NCBI GenBank assembly: GCA_022494885.1
Contig: JAGVSM010001232.1
Span: 1 to 64,000, forward strand
Direction of reading: 5' to 3'
DNA: 64,000 nucleotides
DNA from: Micrasema longulum
Lineage: Eukaryota; Arthropoda; Insecta; Trichoptera; Brachycentridae
Below the pieces are notes generated by a model. It saw only the letters and a list, made by a program, of their open reading frames with translations, was not told the DNA's origin and searched no databases. Below, in pieces: positions 22,576 to 33,330 of this stretch. The first letter of the stretch is position 1. Each line of letters starts with the position of its first letter. Both the position numbers and the translations under genes were made by a program.

Positions 22576-24037
22576 AGCGGACATGGAATGATGATGGTGA
22601 TAATTCTGCACTCTTTTTTAGAGACTGCTAAATTTCCTTCCTACGATGTTTAAAAATCATAATGAGGGCCACTGACGATTTATGTTCCGTTTAAGAAGCA
22701 GCCATTTTAATTCAGTGCGAGGTGATCATACATATTTTATACGAGAGATACCCGAAGGAAACCGAACTTATATTGTTGTTTCATTGTTTATTGAATTATT
22801 TTAGAAAAAAACCTTTAAAAACCTTTCAACTACTCTTCTTTGGAGCATATGCATTTGCTTAATCTTTTATTCCATTGTTCGAAACATTTTGAAAATCCGT
22901 CTACCTTGACGCTTGATAGCGTTTTTTTTTTTTCACCTCAGCGACGTCTGCAAAACGCTTTACTATCATATTATATCTTTTCACTCTGGGGAGTAAAATA
23001 AAGTTGCAGAGAGCTAGCGCGGATGGACGTGGACAAGGGGGGTGAGGGACAGAAGTTTTACCTTTTTTGGTCAAATATTTGTGCAAAAAAAGGGCTGTGT
23101 GAGAACAAATTTGAGAGTCGCAATTTTTATCCCCAAATCTTTACTGCACTGAAATCCAAGTCATCAAGTATCAAGTATCTGGATAGATAGCTACACAACT
23201 TATTTATTGATCCATTGTTGGCCTTTTAAGATGATTTGGCAAAATTTAGTGCCATTTTTGTCGGTTTGAGTCGTCGAAGGACGTCCAGAGTGGGGTAGGT
23301 CATCAATTGACATTTCTCTTTTTTAAAACGGGACATTTACTCAAACACTCGAGTTTTTCCCATAGCATTATTTGCGTAGACCTTTGTTAACATTTCAAGA
23401 GTTTTCGAGCTAGGTTTTTTAAACAAGAAACGAAACTTAACGGTCACGTGCTCGACTGTCCATCGCAAAAAAATGAAAAGCACACAACACATCTGTCACG
23501 ATAAAATTCACACTAGCGAAACGGAACCTTTTTTAGCAACGACACTAGGCGTGCTGACTAGAAAAAAGTAAATCCATACGATTTTTCCAGAATCCAGTAT
23601 TGAAAAAAATATGCCCTTAGCAACACTAATTATGTACATATTTACAATTCGAATGGAATAATTTGAAATTTTTAAGGTATGTACATACTTGTAGTGGTTG
23701 TTATAAGTCTTGACTTGTACATCAATAATTTGTTATCTTTTTGGATAGTTGGAAAATATTTCTTCATATCAATAAACCCGTCAATTATATTTTACCTTCA
23801 CAAAAAAAATCTTATGCAACACATGTTTTTTAATTTATTAATTAAATGCAAACCAGTTTATTTACATAATAGTATTAAATTGCAATTGTCAACTTCTTCT
23901 TTTATTTGTATTTATTTTAAGAAAGGTCGATTACGGCCGATACTGGACGTACAAATAATCCATTTAAAAAAGTGAAAATGATAAAATTATGATGAATCTT
24001 TTAATTGAAAATATTCGTGATTTAATAATATTCATCA
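22576..24037. other. Non-coding stretch, nothing recognised
   Basis: No frame with motifs. The minus 61-codon frame at 23086-22901 and the + 98-codon frame at 23679-23975 look like random AT-rich frames. Confidence 0.25.
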
Positions 24038-24042
24038 CGTTG
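24038..24042. repeat. Left 5-bp target duplication of Transib
   Basis: CGTTG directly precedes CACTATGG and is repeated exactly at 28343-28347. Five-bp, GC-containing duplications are the rule for Transib. Confidence 0.88.
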
Positions 24043-24774
24043 CACTATGGAAAATAAAGGTCGGTTTCGGATCAAAAGTCAATAACTCTTTTATTTTAAA
24101 AGGTATATTTTTGAAAAATACTCCATTATAAAATAGTCTTATAATGAAATAAGCTTGAATTGCAATCAATTTTAATGTGATATTTTTATTTTCATCCAAT
24201 AAAATTAAAACAATAATAATGAAAACATAAAAAAATGGTGTTCATTTGATTATAAGATGTATAATGTTACTTGAGGAATTTGAGATCTTAGATATAAGGC
24301 AATTATATATTTTTAGAATAATAATATTTGTGAAAGTAAATTATTCTATCAAATCCCAAAAGGAACACTCCCACACTAACAGAGGTCAAACTAGAGGATG
24401 GGTCATGGGGTCAATCACAAACTCTGAATTCGAGCAAAGAAATTTCAGGTTTCTGGGCCCCAAAATATTCAATATGTAACCCAAATATTGCAAAGATTCA
24501 ATTTAATAAATTTGTAAAAAATTGTTTACTGGGTTTAGGTCGAGAAAAATCGGAAAATTTACTCAAAATACATTCCCAAATAATAAATAATATTGTATAA
24601 CTGTATAGTAAATTAACAAGTAGGTAATAATGTCATTGATTATTTTTTGCATAAAAATGTCTGCCTCAAAACAAGTTGTACCTAGTTAGGCAGACTAGAC
24701 ATGATCCAGAGAAATCTTTTACCTAAGTGTGTATGTAGTAGATAAAGTAATTGTTATTTTTGTTAATAAACTTT

Positions 24775-24803
24775 GATTATTATTATTATTATTATTATTA
24801 TTA
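24775..24803. repeat. ATT microsatellite
   Basis: About ten ATT units follow TTAATAAACTTTGATT, which looks like the tail of a small retroelement inserted inside the Transib copy. Confidence 0.75.
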
Positions 24804-25035
24804 TCATACCTACAAACTAATATTATAATATCGATCGGTTATTAAACATTTATCGTAAATCTATAAAATTTGAAGAACGTCACTTGAAAGTCTACAAAGA
24901 AATATGTTCATATTATTTAGAGCTTAAACATTATATTCTAATAATAATCGAAAAAAAAAATGTAAGGTAAATTTTAATTAATTAACTTACACAAAACTTA
25001 ATATTAGAAAAATATAGACAAACTACAACTACTAC

Positions 25036-25359
25036 TACTACTACTTTCCTTTATCCGCAACCAATGGTGCATAGGACACTGCATTGGCACACAAAATGTA
25101 TCTTGATAATTTTATTACCCAAAGGCAAGATGATCATACATACATATTTTTCACCTTGATATTAACCTACATAGCTTATAACATAAATCAATATAAAAAA
25201 AACATGTTATAGTGTTTTCCTACATTTCTCAATTCTTAAACAAGTAGTCGTAAGAAATAATTTGAAAAATTAGTAAATATTTTTATACTTGTGTTTTTTG
25301 TGTATTTTGTACAAATGCAGTGCCCTTTGCACCATTGGGTGCGGATAGCGGAAAGTAGT
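25036..25359. repeat. Small foldback inside the Transib element
   Basis: Left arm 25036-25092 and right arm 25311-25359 are reverse complements at about 80 percent, sharing ACTACTTTCC, ATCCGCA and CAATGGTGCA. The left arm is preceded by a run of ACT units and the right arm is followed by a diverged one. No ORF lies between the arms. Confidence 0.65.
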
Positions 25360-25429
25360 ATTAGTAGTCGTTTTTTGTTAAAAAATTATAAAATATTTGT
25401 ATTTATCATAAATTTATGATTTACTTGAT

Positions 25430-27555
25430 GAACTTCACGATCTGGAATAAGTTATTTCATTTTCAAAAAATCTAGGGTATCTTCATCAAGTTCTCTCACT
25501 TTTTTGTTAAACTCTTTTCTAATGCTGGTAATGTACGGATCAGAAGTACAAGAAGAGTATAGAATACATCCTCATTTATAACTGATCGAGAGCATTTTTG
25601 TCATGATGCAGACGAATTATTTTATAATCCTTATTACGGGATTCTTGGGCATCTTCTGAAAGTTGACCAATAGGAAGTACTACAAAATGCATAATGATAC
25701 TCTCGCCATGAATCAAAAGTTTGTGCACGGACGATGGCATATAATACCATTCATAGTTACTTACATAAATCCTGGCCGTCTCCATAGCATAACTGCCAAA
25801 TTTTTCAGCGTTTATCATTACACCCAATGTAAGAACTTGCAGAATTATGTAAGGTCGGTGAATCAAATTTGCATCTTCTTCTGTAATTTCAGCAGAGCAG
25901 TGTACATTTAAAAAAATCTTTTGGCGGTATTACCATCATTGGTCTTACCACTTCCTTGTCGTGATTGGTCGATAATCAACCCTAGCTTATCACGAAAACG
26001 TTTTTGAAGCAGAGATTTCTTTTCTTGCTTTAGTCGTTTCTTTTCTTCGCTTGTGGCTGATCATGATTTAATAGAAAGGTTGTAGGATATATTATGTTGT
26101 ATCATTTCCATACAACGAATCCAGGCATGTAATGTAGACAGTCCGTATTGATAAGAATTTTTATCATCAGGCTTAACAGTCACTTTAGTCAAATCATTCA
26201 TATGCAGCTCCACATATTACGATACTATGTGGAACCTATGGAAGAGCATGTGGAACCAGAAAGTGTATCCTTTAGTACCTGATTCACTTTGCCATCTATC
26301 ATTTTTAGGAATAGTTCATGCTATATAAGCACTACGTCACCTTCTTTATTGATTAATGATAGTCCCAAAAACTGAATTTGAGATTTAATTTCATCCACAA
26401 CAGCTTTCGTTTTTTTTGCGAGTTTCTTTACAGAATTCTATTAGCATAGGCCGACAAAAAAGGAACAGATGAAGGAACCGCATTTCACCAGACAACAGCG
26501 CCTGTTAGCTTGTCAATTAATTTTATAGGCACCAAAGAAGCAATAAACAAGTTTGCATTAGAAATAAGTACAGATTTTTCCGGTAGTTTTTGTTTGTACT
26601 GGCTTTGACCAGAAGAGCCACCACAGCCCCATTCACTTCTTCTTCTTTTTTTTTTACTCTTTTTTTACGCCCCATTTACTGTATAAAACTAAATGTTTCA
26701 ATCCATTCTTGTACACGGAATCTATGGTCAAAATTATATTTTCAGTATGATCCAATAAATCTTGAAGTTTTAGTATTTTTGTATGTGTTTGTAATTTCCA
26801 TTGCTGAAGGTGGTGGATAGCGGGTCTTTTTAATTTCTTGTACTTTGTAATATGGTGGAAATATAAAAAAAATTTCGTTCGTTTGTTTAATTCCTTAAAT
26901 ACAAATATTGTGCTTTCGTCAAATCTAAATCAATCAAAACGCTCAATGCTTCTTGATCAGTTAGCATTTTTTTCTGCTTTGCGTCATTTAATATGAGACG
27001 CGAATATAAAGTTCTATTTTTAATGTCAGCAAATCTTAATGTTTCCACAAGTTTTGCTTCTGTTTCTTCTCCGATCAAACGTAATCCCTGAAAATATATA
27101 TTGTAGATGTGCTCAAATCCATATTCATTAAGTAGTATGGCATTTCTTATTTTTTTGCTGGATTGTGACGAGTTTGCAAAAGATACGCACGGTCTTTTGA
27201 GTTTTCCAGAAGAAGTTTATGGTGAGGAGGTGATTGTAGCGTCTTCTGAATTAGGTAAATAAACTAAATATTCTGAATTCAACCAATCACTGGTTTTCAT
27301 CAAAAATACATTCTTAATCCGTGAAGATGCCGTAGATCGTTTATTGAAAGTGGGAATAATATGTTTTTGAATATCACTGATGATAAAACATATGTTGTCT
27401 TCAGAGATTTGATAACTTTCTTTGAAAACTCTCGATTATGCCTCATATGTTTTCCCTCCTTCGATGAAGGGTAGTACTTTATCACGTTTAGTACTCTTGA
27501 AAATAGTATTTTTAAAGAAATAACAAAATAGCGTTTATTATAAATTTGTATCAAT
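25430..27555 (-). pseudogene. Transib transposase (RAG1-core relative), decayed
   Basis: Minus frames in order: KHMRHNREFSKKV (27555-27300); KRPCVSFANSSQSSKKIRNA; LTDQEALSVLIDLDLTKAQY (27078-26887); TRYPPPSAMEI; WGCGGSSGQSQYKQKLPEK (about 26634-26575); KMIDGKV (26302-26285); MNDLTKVTVKPDD and YGLSTLHAWIRCMEMIQHN; KKRLKQEKKSLLQKRFRDK, then TNDGNTAK (about 25935); then the 25866-25576 frame with WYYMPSSVHKLLIHG and LPIGQLSEDAQESRNKDY; finally SSDPYITSIRKEFNKKVREL. The last blocks align with the RAG1 region S-E-G-N-E-S-G-N-K that carries the third acidic residue. The first catalytic Asp, expected in W-G-C-D-G-S-S-G, is Gly (codon 26620-26622). The second (MIDGK) and third (LSED) acidic positions remain. 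Several stops and frameshifts break it. Confidence 0.9.
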
Positions 27556-28342
27556 TAAAGGCTTGTATAATTATATTAAATGTATACAAAAAGTAGCTTT
27601 TTTATATACTTTTGAATCAATAACAGTATTGTCATCTTGTTTTTACATTTTTCAACATGAGTGCAAACATGACAAATGCATATCAATAATATCAATAAAT
27701 GATTCATTTAATAATGAATAACATACTAATTCGAAAATATTTTTAATAAATAGTCGTACATTTCAGTCATATATTTGAAACCGCCATAGATAGCGGTTTT
27801 TGGTTTTCTGACCTTTATCACATTTTACGTAATAACTTCGTGATAAGCAAATTTTAGCAGCTAATTTATAAAAATGTTTTTTTTTATGAATACTTACGCT
27901 ACAAAACAACATGGAATGTAAAGCGTGAAGAGACGTGGGTGGCCGTCAAAAGTCTCGATAAACGTATTTTTTTATATTTTTTATGTTATTTTTTTGTATA
28001 ATTTTTTCAATGTTCATACAAAAAAAAATTTTTTTTTTAGTTGTCTTATAATGTTTGAAAAAGAAACTTTTCAGATGTGTATAATACTTAATATATTTTC
28101 CTCCAAAGTTCAATAAGAAATTAACCTTTAAAGTGATGAAGTGAACATATTTAAAATGGTACTCGTAAAAAAATTCAGTTTGTGGCATTGAAAATATACA
28201 GATGATATTTACTTAATTTGAATTTTTAACATTTTTTCTAGTTTGACTATATAACTATATAAAAAATATATTGAAATGTGTCAGTAGCAACTTTGGTAAA
28301 AATCACTTATGATATGCCGTTGTTCTACCATTTTCCATAGTG

Positions 28343-28347
28343 CGTTG
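28343..28347. repeat. Right 5-bp target duplication of Transib
   Basis: CGTTG directly follows CCATAGTG, identical to 24038-24042. Confidence 0.88.
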
Positions 28348-30180
28348 GTAGCAGTCTTTGTACCTGATATGTAATGAATTTATATTCACGATTTAGAACT
28401 TGCGATATTTGTTACCATTTCGTGCCTAAATTATAACATGAGAATATTACGATAATTCATTTGTTGCAATGTTTGACCTATGAACATCAACTTTATATAA
28501 ATTTCTTATTTGCCCGACAAAAACTATCCCAAGAGGGATATTACAGAGTTTAATCCGTACTTAAAATAACACGATTAACTTATTCGGATAAAAAAACATA
28601 TTTCTACATGGAAATTTGGTAATTATAAAGTAGTAAAAACTAATTTGTCAGCTAACACGCTAAAGGCTAATGTAACATAACATTTATCCAATTCTGCTCA
28701 CGGTGAGTAGTCCTTAAAATGCATCTAAAAATGTTTATATAAATTGAGTTTCTTTGGTTTTGAGGTAGTTTTAGTGTCCATTAATTTGTGCATTGTATGA
28801 AAGTACGACGCACGGGGAGGCTAAAGGCTAGAAACTGTATTTGTTTTTTTTATTTCATCAGTATCATCATTTTGCTATAGAAATATTGAATTTTAATTAC
28901 CTTTATGAGAAAAATTGTAATCTACGTATTAAACAAGCGTGACGTGACTCAAATGGCATCGCATTTCTGGAGTTTTTCATTTTTCCCTCTGTGCAGCTGC
29001 GCATAATGTACATATTTTATTAGCAGTTAGATCGACTTCACACTGATCGTGGTCGTGCAAATCCATTCACAAGGTCAAATTAGGGTGAGTTGATTTTATA
29101 AAAATTTTCATTTTTATATTTATTAAGTGGCGACTCTCGATCAGTCGGTCTCTTGGTAAACCGGCTAGTGCGTATGCCTGTTTTTATATAATAAAAATTA
29201 CGATACCGCAAAAATCAATCTGCCCTTTGTAATTTTATTTAAGTTAACTTTACAATACGCCTATGGGGCATTTACAAAAATAATACAGGTAAGTACAAAA
29301 AAAAAAAAAATTAAATAGTGTGTATGTTAAAACCAAAAAGTATGCTGCAATGCAAAAGTAAGACTCGGCGTAGTGAAATAAAGAAAAATATAGATAAACT
29401 GTACCATTAGTAGTTAGGTTTTCAAATATGCATTTAAAAAATAACAAAAAAGCAACAGATATATTAAGCAACAGAACTACAAAATGTTTAAACGAAAAAA
29501 TTGTATAAAAATGGTGTTTAACAAATAAAATTAAAAATAAATAATTAAAATGAATGTAAAGTAATTGTTTAAGATTATTAAGATTATAATGGCACACATA
29601 TAATATTTATATACGAAACATGTTTTTTATTTTAATGGAATAACCCGCTGAGCCTCTATTTAAGAGCCTTGTCAGTAGGAAGGAAAGAAAAGATGTTAAA
29701 GGAATTTATGAATAATTCGCCACTGCAACACCCAGATCAATTATGAAAATAAATAATAAAAAATTCTTACAACCGGCGGGAATCGAATCTGAAATAAAGC
29801 AACATCATTATGAAATTTTTCGATTTCTTCTTAGTTTTTAATATTTGATGCAATTACATCTTACATCACGATCATCTTCAAAACTGCAACACTAAATTGT
29901 TACAAAGGGCTGGCCACTACAACAGATTTTATCAAATATATGAAAATTTCCCATTGCTTTGAAATGTTCAAAAGAGAAAGTGTAAACTTGGGCACCCTGA
30001 AAAATCTGTACTAGCAGAAGAATACGTTATAGACACGAGATATCTTTTCACCTTTGAACCAAAGATTTTGGTAAAGCCTAGAAATTATATTTTTCTTCTT
30101 TTCCACACCCGCTCCTAAGTAAAACAAAACGTGTGTCGGACCATTTATGGTGTACGCAATAGAGACAATGGAATACTCTA
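28348..30180. other. AT-rich stretch; one possible SINE B box
   Basis: No coding frame is recognised; the 115-codon minus frame 29597-29250 is Phe/Tyr/Leu-rich, as expected of AT-rich random sequence. At about 29770 GCGGGAATCGAA is a minus-strand B-box-like phrase, perhaps a SINE remnant without an A box. Confidence 0.3.
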
Positions 30181-30189
30181 TTTACATTA

Positions 30190-30725
30190 AAAAATGACCG
30201 AAAAACTATTCCTAATATCAAATAATGGCTTTAAGATCAAATTTATTCTATTTTGCCCAAAAATTACTGAAATGCCATTTCTGTATTTTGTAATAATAAT
30301 AACTGTCATTTTTTGATAATTAATTAATGGAGATATCAGCAGTAATAGATGTTAAAAAAATACAATACAAAAATATACGTAGAACAAAACCAATGACAGA
30401 TATTTACAGAAATATGTATATGAAAAATACATAAGTCGGTTTATTTTCGTGTGTAAATATATTTTCGACATTAGTTGTGAAGGTCAGGGGTGCTATTTTG
30501 AACCACTCTCGTGGCACGGGAAGACAGTTTTTCTCGTGTATTTTGTATGTGAGATAATACGGCCACGAGAGCGCTTGGAATACCAGCCCAGGTTAGGTTA
30601 AGTAGGATGGACATGTGTGTGTATATTAATGCACAAATTATAAAAAATACACCTATAATATAATGGTCTTAGGATCAAATTTATTATATTTTGCTTAAAA
30701 ATGACCGAAATAGCATTCCTTATAA
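30190..30725 (+). repeat. Short dispersed repeat, two copies
   Basis: The phrases GATCAAATTTATT and ATTTTGC followed by AAAAATGACCGAAATAGCAT-like sequence occur at about 30232-30290 (diverged) and 30660-30720. A third, more diverged copy is at 32345-32395. No coding content. Confidence 0.5.
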
Positions 30726-30734
30726 CTTATTTAT

Positions 30735-30985
30735 CTATTTGTTACGACGGCTTATGCCTTTGATATGATATGAAGATAAATGAAATAAATCTAAGTTTCC
30801 ATGTTTATTTGCTAACATGTGGAGCCGTAGAATAGGTGAGTATTTAGCGTAGTTTGAACAATGAAAATCAACAGAAAAAAAGGTTTTTTGTCTCGTCCCA
30901 CGGTGTCTTACATAAAAATTCACAAAATTTACAAGTTTGGGACTGTCAAGAACATTATTTAATAACTTGAAAAACAGCACTTGAT
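30735..30985 (-). pseudogene. LINE ORF2 C-terminal relic, minus strand
   Basis: The minus frame reads MLFFKLLNNVLDSPKLVNFV, then FYVRHRGTRQKTFFSV, then HCSNYAKYSPILRLHMLANK. The order L-x-K-L-L-N-x-x-x-D-x-P-x-L-L ... R-x-x-T-R ... H-x-T-N-Y-x-x-x-S-P-x-x-R-x-x-x-L is the end of Jockey-type ORF2 proteins. The reading frame is open but lacks all upstream domains. It stands head to head with the + strand relic at 31090. Confidence 0.65.
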
Positions 30986-31089
30986 CTGAAATTTCCCTTT
31001 TAATACATATTTTTGTTATTTATATTTTTCGATATATATTTTTGAAATATGCTAAATTCAAAATGAATTCACTAGGGGATTATTTGAGT

Positions 31090-31524
31090 TGCAATCAATT
31101 GCTTTTTTTACTTAATTTATTAAAACTGAGCGATAGGAGAAAAATGTTTAATCTAATCAATTTATACAAAATCCTAAATTATATTTTAGATTGTCCCTCG
31201 TTGTTACAAATGATAAATCTTTATGCCCCAACCAAAAACACAAAAAAACCGTTAAATGTTTTATTGTACTACCAGTCGGACAGTTTCCAGATTCAACACT
31301 CCTCTAAATCGAATGCAAAATCTCGCTAATGAATTTCTAGAACATCTCGATATCTGAAACATGTCGCTTCCCAAGTATAAGGAGACGATGGTTGCAATAT
31401 TTTTGGATAATATTTCATATCTTGTACACCCTTACTTTGATATGTTAGATACATGTGCGGTATGTTTGTTTGCATGTGTGTGTATATATGTGGATATATG
31501 CGTGTATGTGTAAATGTATGTGCA

Positions 31525-31557
<33 letters not shown>

Positions 31558-31640
31558 TATTTGTTTCAAGTTTTTATATGAAACATTTTTATTTAATTTG
31601 TAATATGTATTTTCTTTAATTTTAAGATAGAATAAATAAA
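31090..31640 (+). pseudogene. LINE ORF2 C-terminal relic with 3' tail, plus strand
   Basis: The + frame reads LLKLSDRRKMFNLINLYKIL then LDCPSLLQMINLYAPTK, the same C-terminal block as its minus-strand neighbour. A frameshift is followed by NRMQNLANEFLEHLDI and PKYKETMVAIFLDN. A 3' region rich in TG and TA repeats (TA run at 31525-31552) ends in AATAAATAAAATAA near 31640. Confidence 0.65.
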
Positions 31641-32640
31641 ATAATTAGTTTGAGACCCCTGAACTTTTATATATTCAAGTAGTCATACTTGCTACCTAGA
31701 TGGGTTTATGCTCATTCGGTTGTACATAGGAAGTAAGAACTACTGACTTTACAACAACAACCGATGAACCGGAGATTAAGTCTGTTTAATAAACTCATAT
31801 AAACGTCTTTTTTTTTGTTTTTTGCTAAATTTTTGTGCCTAACAATGTGTGCCTATGTAAGATTTACAAACCTAAAATGCACATCTTTTTTACTACTTTT
31901 CTTCTATACTTCACTCTTTTACTGTAAATCTTTTTTTTTTTACTCTACATTACTTTTACTGAGTTTAACCATAACAATTGACTATGTTTTCATTGAATTA
32001 TACAACTGTGTATTTTACTTTAATTTTGTACAATTTGGTTTTGGCCGTTAGTTATAATTATAATAAATCAATAAATAATAATACATATTTATTTTAATTG
32101 CTTCATTAGACATTTAAAGTTTAGCTCTTCAATTGGAATGCTTCATTTGAAATTCAGGAATCTTAAAAAAATGTGTTGGACCTTCTCCACACTATTTATA
32201 TGGGTTACATAATGAGGAGACCAAACTGAAGACCCACATTCCAATTGACTTCTTACTAGGGTCATGTTCGATATTTTTTATGAATTAACAGACTCAAAAT
32301 CTCTTGTTGTTCGATAACAACGATGGCCTCACGATTACATTCATTCCATTTCGCCAAAAAATGACCGAGATAGTATTTCTTTTAACTTATCAAGGCTTTC
32401 CGGTCAAATAAAATAAATTGATAAATTTAGTTGACCAGTTATTTATGCATCGAGAGCTAGAATTAAAAGCGAGCAATTTTTTGTATTGACGGTGCAACAA
32501 TCGCCCCTTCTGTAAAGTTAACACATTTCTTCCCTCCTTAATTAACAAATGTACTTTTTTACGTTATGTTTATAAATATTAATAGATAGACATGGAAGAT
32601 GAATATTTTCTTATTGTATAATTATTTTAACAATTTCAGA
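31641..32640. other. AT-rich stretch before the Side-family exon
   Basis: Nothing coding is recognised. It holds the third copy of the short repeat (32345-32395). Its end, TTTTAACAATTTCAG at about 32626-32640, is a good acceptor and may open a 5' UTR exon running into the signal-peptide exon. Confidence 0.35.
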
Positions 32641-32819
32641 AAACCGCTATCTAATTTCATAGATTTAATTAATAAAAACAAGTGTTAATTGGTCCAAACG
32701 AAAAATGCTTCAATACAATGAAATAAAAACCGGATTGAGGTTTCCGTTTAGATTGGTGACAAAATCATGTAAGTGAAGTGCAAAATGTGTTTTTAATAGT
32801 TCCTTGGTGTTTAAGTGAA

Positions 32820-32910
32820 ATGTGGGCACGGGAAATCCAAGGAATGCGGAAAGGAGTAGAAGTACTCGCACTTCTTTTTCTACTTCTTCGAATATCAGAT
32901 ACACAAAAAG
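32820..32910 (+). CDS. Sidestep-family protein, signal-peptide exon (exon 1 of coding)
   Basis: This exon should carry the secretion signal of a cell-surface adhesion protein. An ATG with a purine at -3 opens 30 codons and one base, MWAREIQGMRKGVEVLALLF continuing LLLRISDTQK, then the donor GGTAAGAAA (32910/32911). Basic residues (R10, K11) precede a hydrophobic core (residues 13-26). Phase 1 at the donor matches the Ig exon at 51434, which needs one base before TA; joining gives Val31 and an open frame. The next in-frame GTG upstream is not used as a start; a three-codon upstream ORF (32785-32796) precedes it. The link to the Ig exon is inferred from phase, strand and order. Confidence 0.72.
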
Positions 32911-33114
32911 GTAAGAAACTATTTTTGCTGATTCGAATAAACTGCAAAATGATGTCCAAAAATGCTTCATTTGGCCTTTTTCAGACCGATCGTGTAACTC
33001 ATAAGGCACGTTATAATTACCTTTAAGGGATAGATTTTTGATGTAACATTGTTTTAAAATACTTAAAACTTAAATAGAGTAAACATTATTATTATATTAT
33101 TAGTTCATTCATCT

Positions 33115-33330
33115 GTTTACTTATTATTACTGTGTCATCTGTGAATTTGAGATGACCGAAGAACATACCGCCGATCTTTACACTCTTAGTATTCCTATTC
33201 GGTGTTTCAAATACATCCTGCAAGACAAGTGTGAAGAGCTGCACCGATATGGTTTTCCCTTGTCTATCAACAATGTTCTGAGTATGCCCAAATGCTTGTA
33301 AACAGGCTGGACTTCTTCCCTAGGGAGTTA
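33115..33330 (-). pseudogene. RTE-like LINE RT fragment, motifs B and C
   Basis: The minus strand reads QGKTISVQLFTLVLQDVFE, then KIGGMFFGHLKFTDDTVI. It matches the R-Q-G-D-x-I-S-P-x-L-F-T-x-x-L-E-D-V-F and L-R-F-A-D-D-I-V-L-I blocks of RTE-like reverse transcriptases. A-D-D has become TDD, and no complete domain remains. The fragment is short (about 70 codons) and was not found by simple long-frame scanning. Confidence 0.62.

Larger units (their letters stand above)
24043..28342 (-). mobile_element. Complete-ended Transib DNA transposon
   Basis: A 4300-bp element with 13-bp identical termini CACTATGGAAAAT, flanked by the 5-bp duplication CGTTG. Transib ends begin CAC(A/T)ATG-like, resembling the RAG recombination heptamer, and make 5-bp duplications. 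The interior carries a decayed Transib (RAG1-core-like) transposase on the minus strand. The region between the left end and the gene (24043-25430) is non-coding. It holds an ATT microsatellite (about 24775-24803) and a small foldback (25036-25359), so it may have later insertions. The 780 bases from the gene start to the right end are AT-rich. Ends, duplication and protein agree, so the classification is firm; the copy is dead. Confidence 0.92.

Noticed and set aside
27925..28188. Two overlapping small frames on both strands
   Set aside because: Phe/Lys-rich translations of A/T runs inside the Transib element; no motif.
24043..28342. Mariner or piggyBac assignment of the 4.3-kb element
   Set aside because: The target duplication is CGTTG, not TA or TTAA, and the protein blocks are Transib-like.
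29250..29597. 115-codon minus frame as a transmembrane protein
   Set aside because: Hydrophobicity follows from T-rich sequence on that strand; no start context, homology or repeat conservation.
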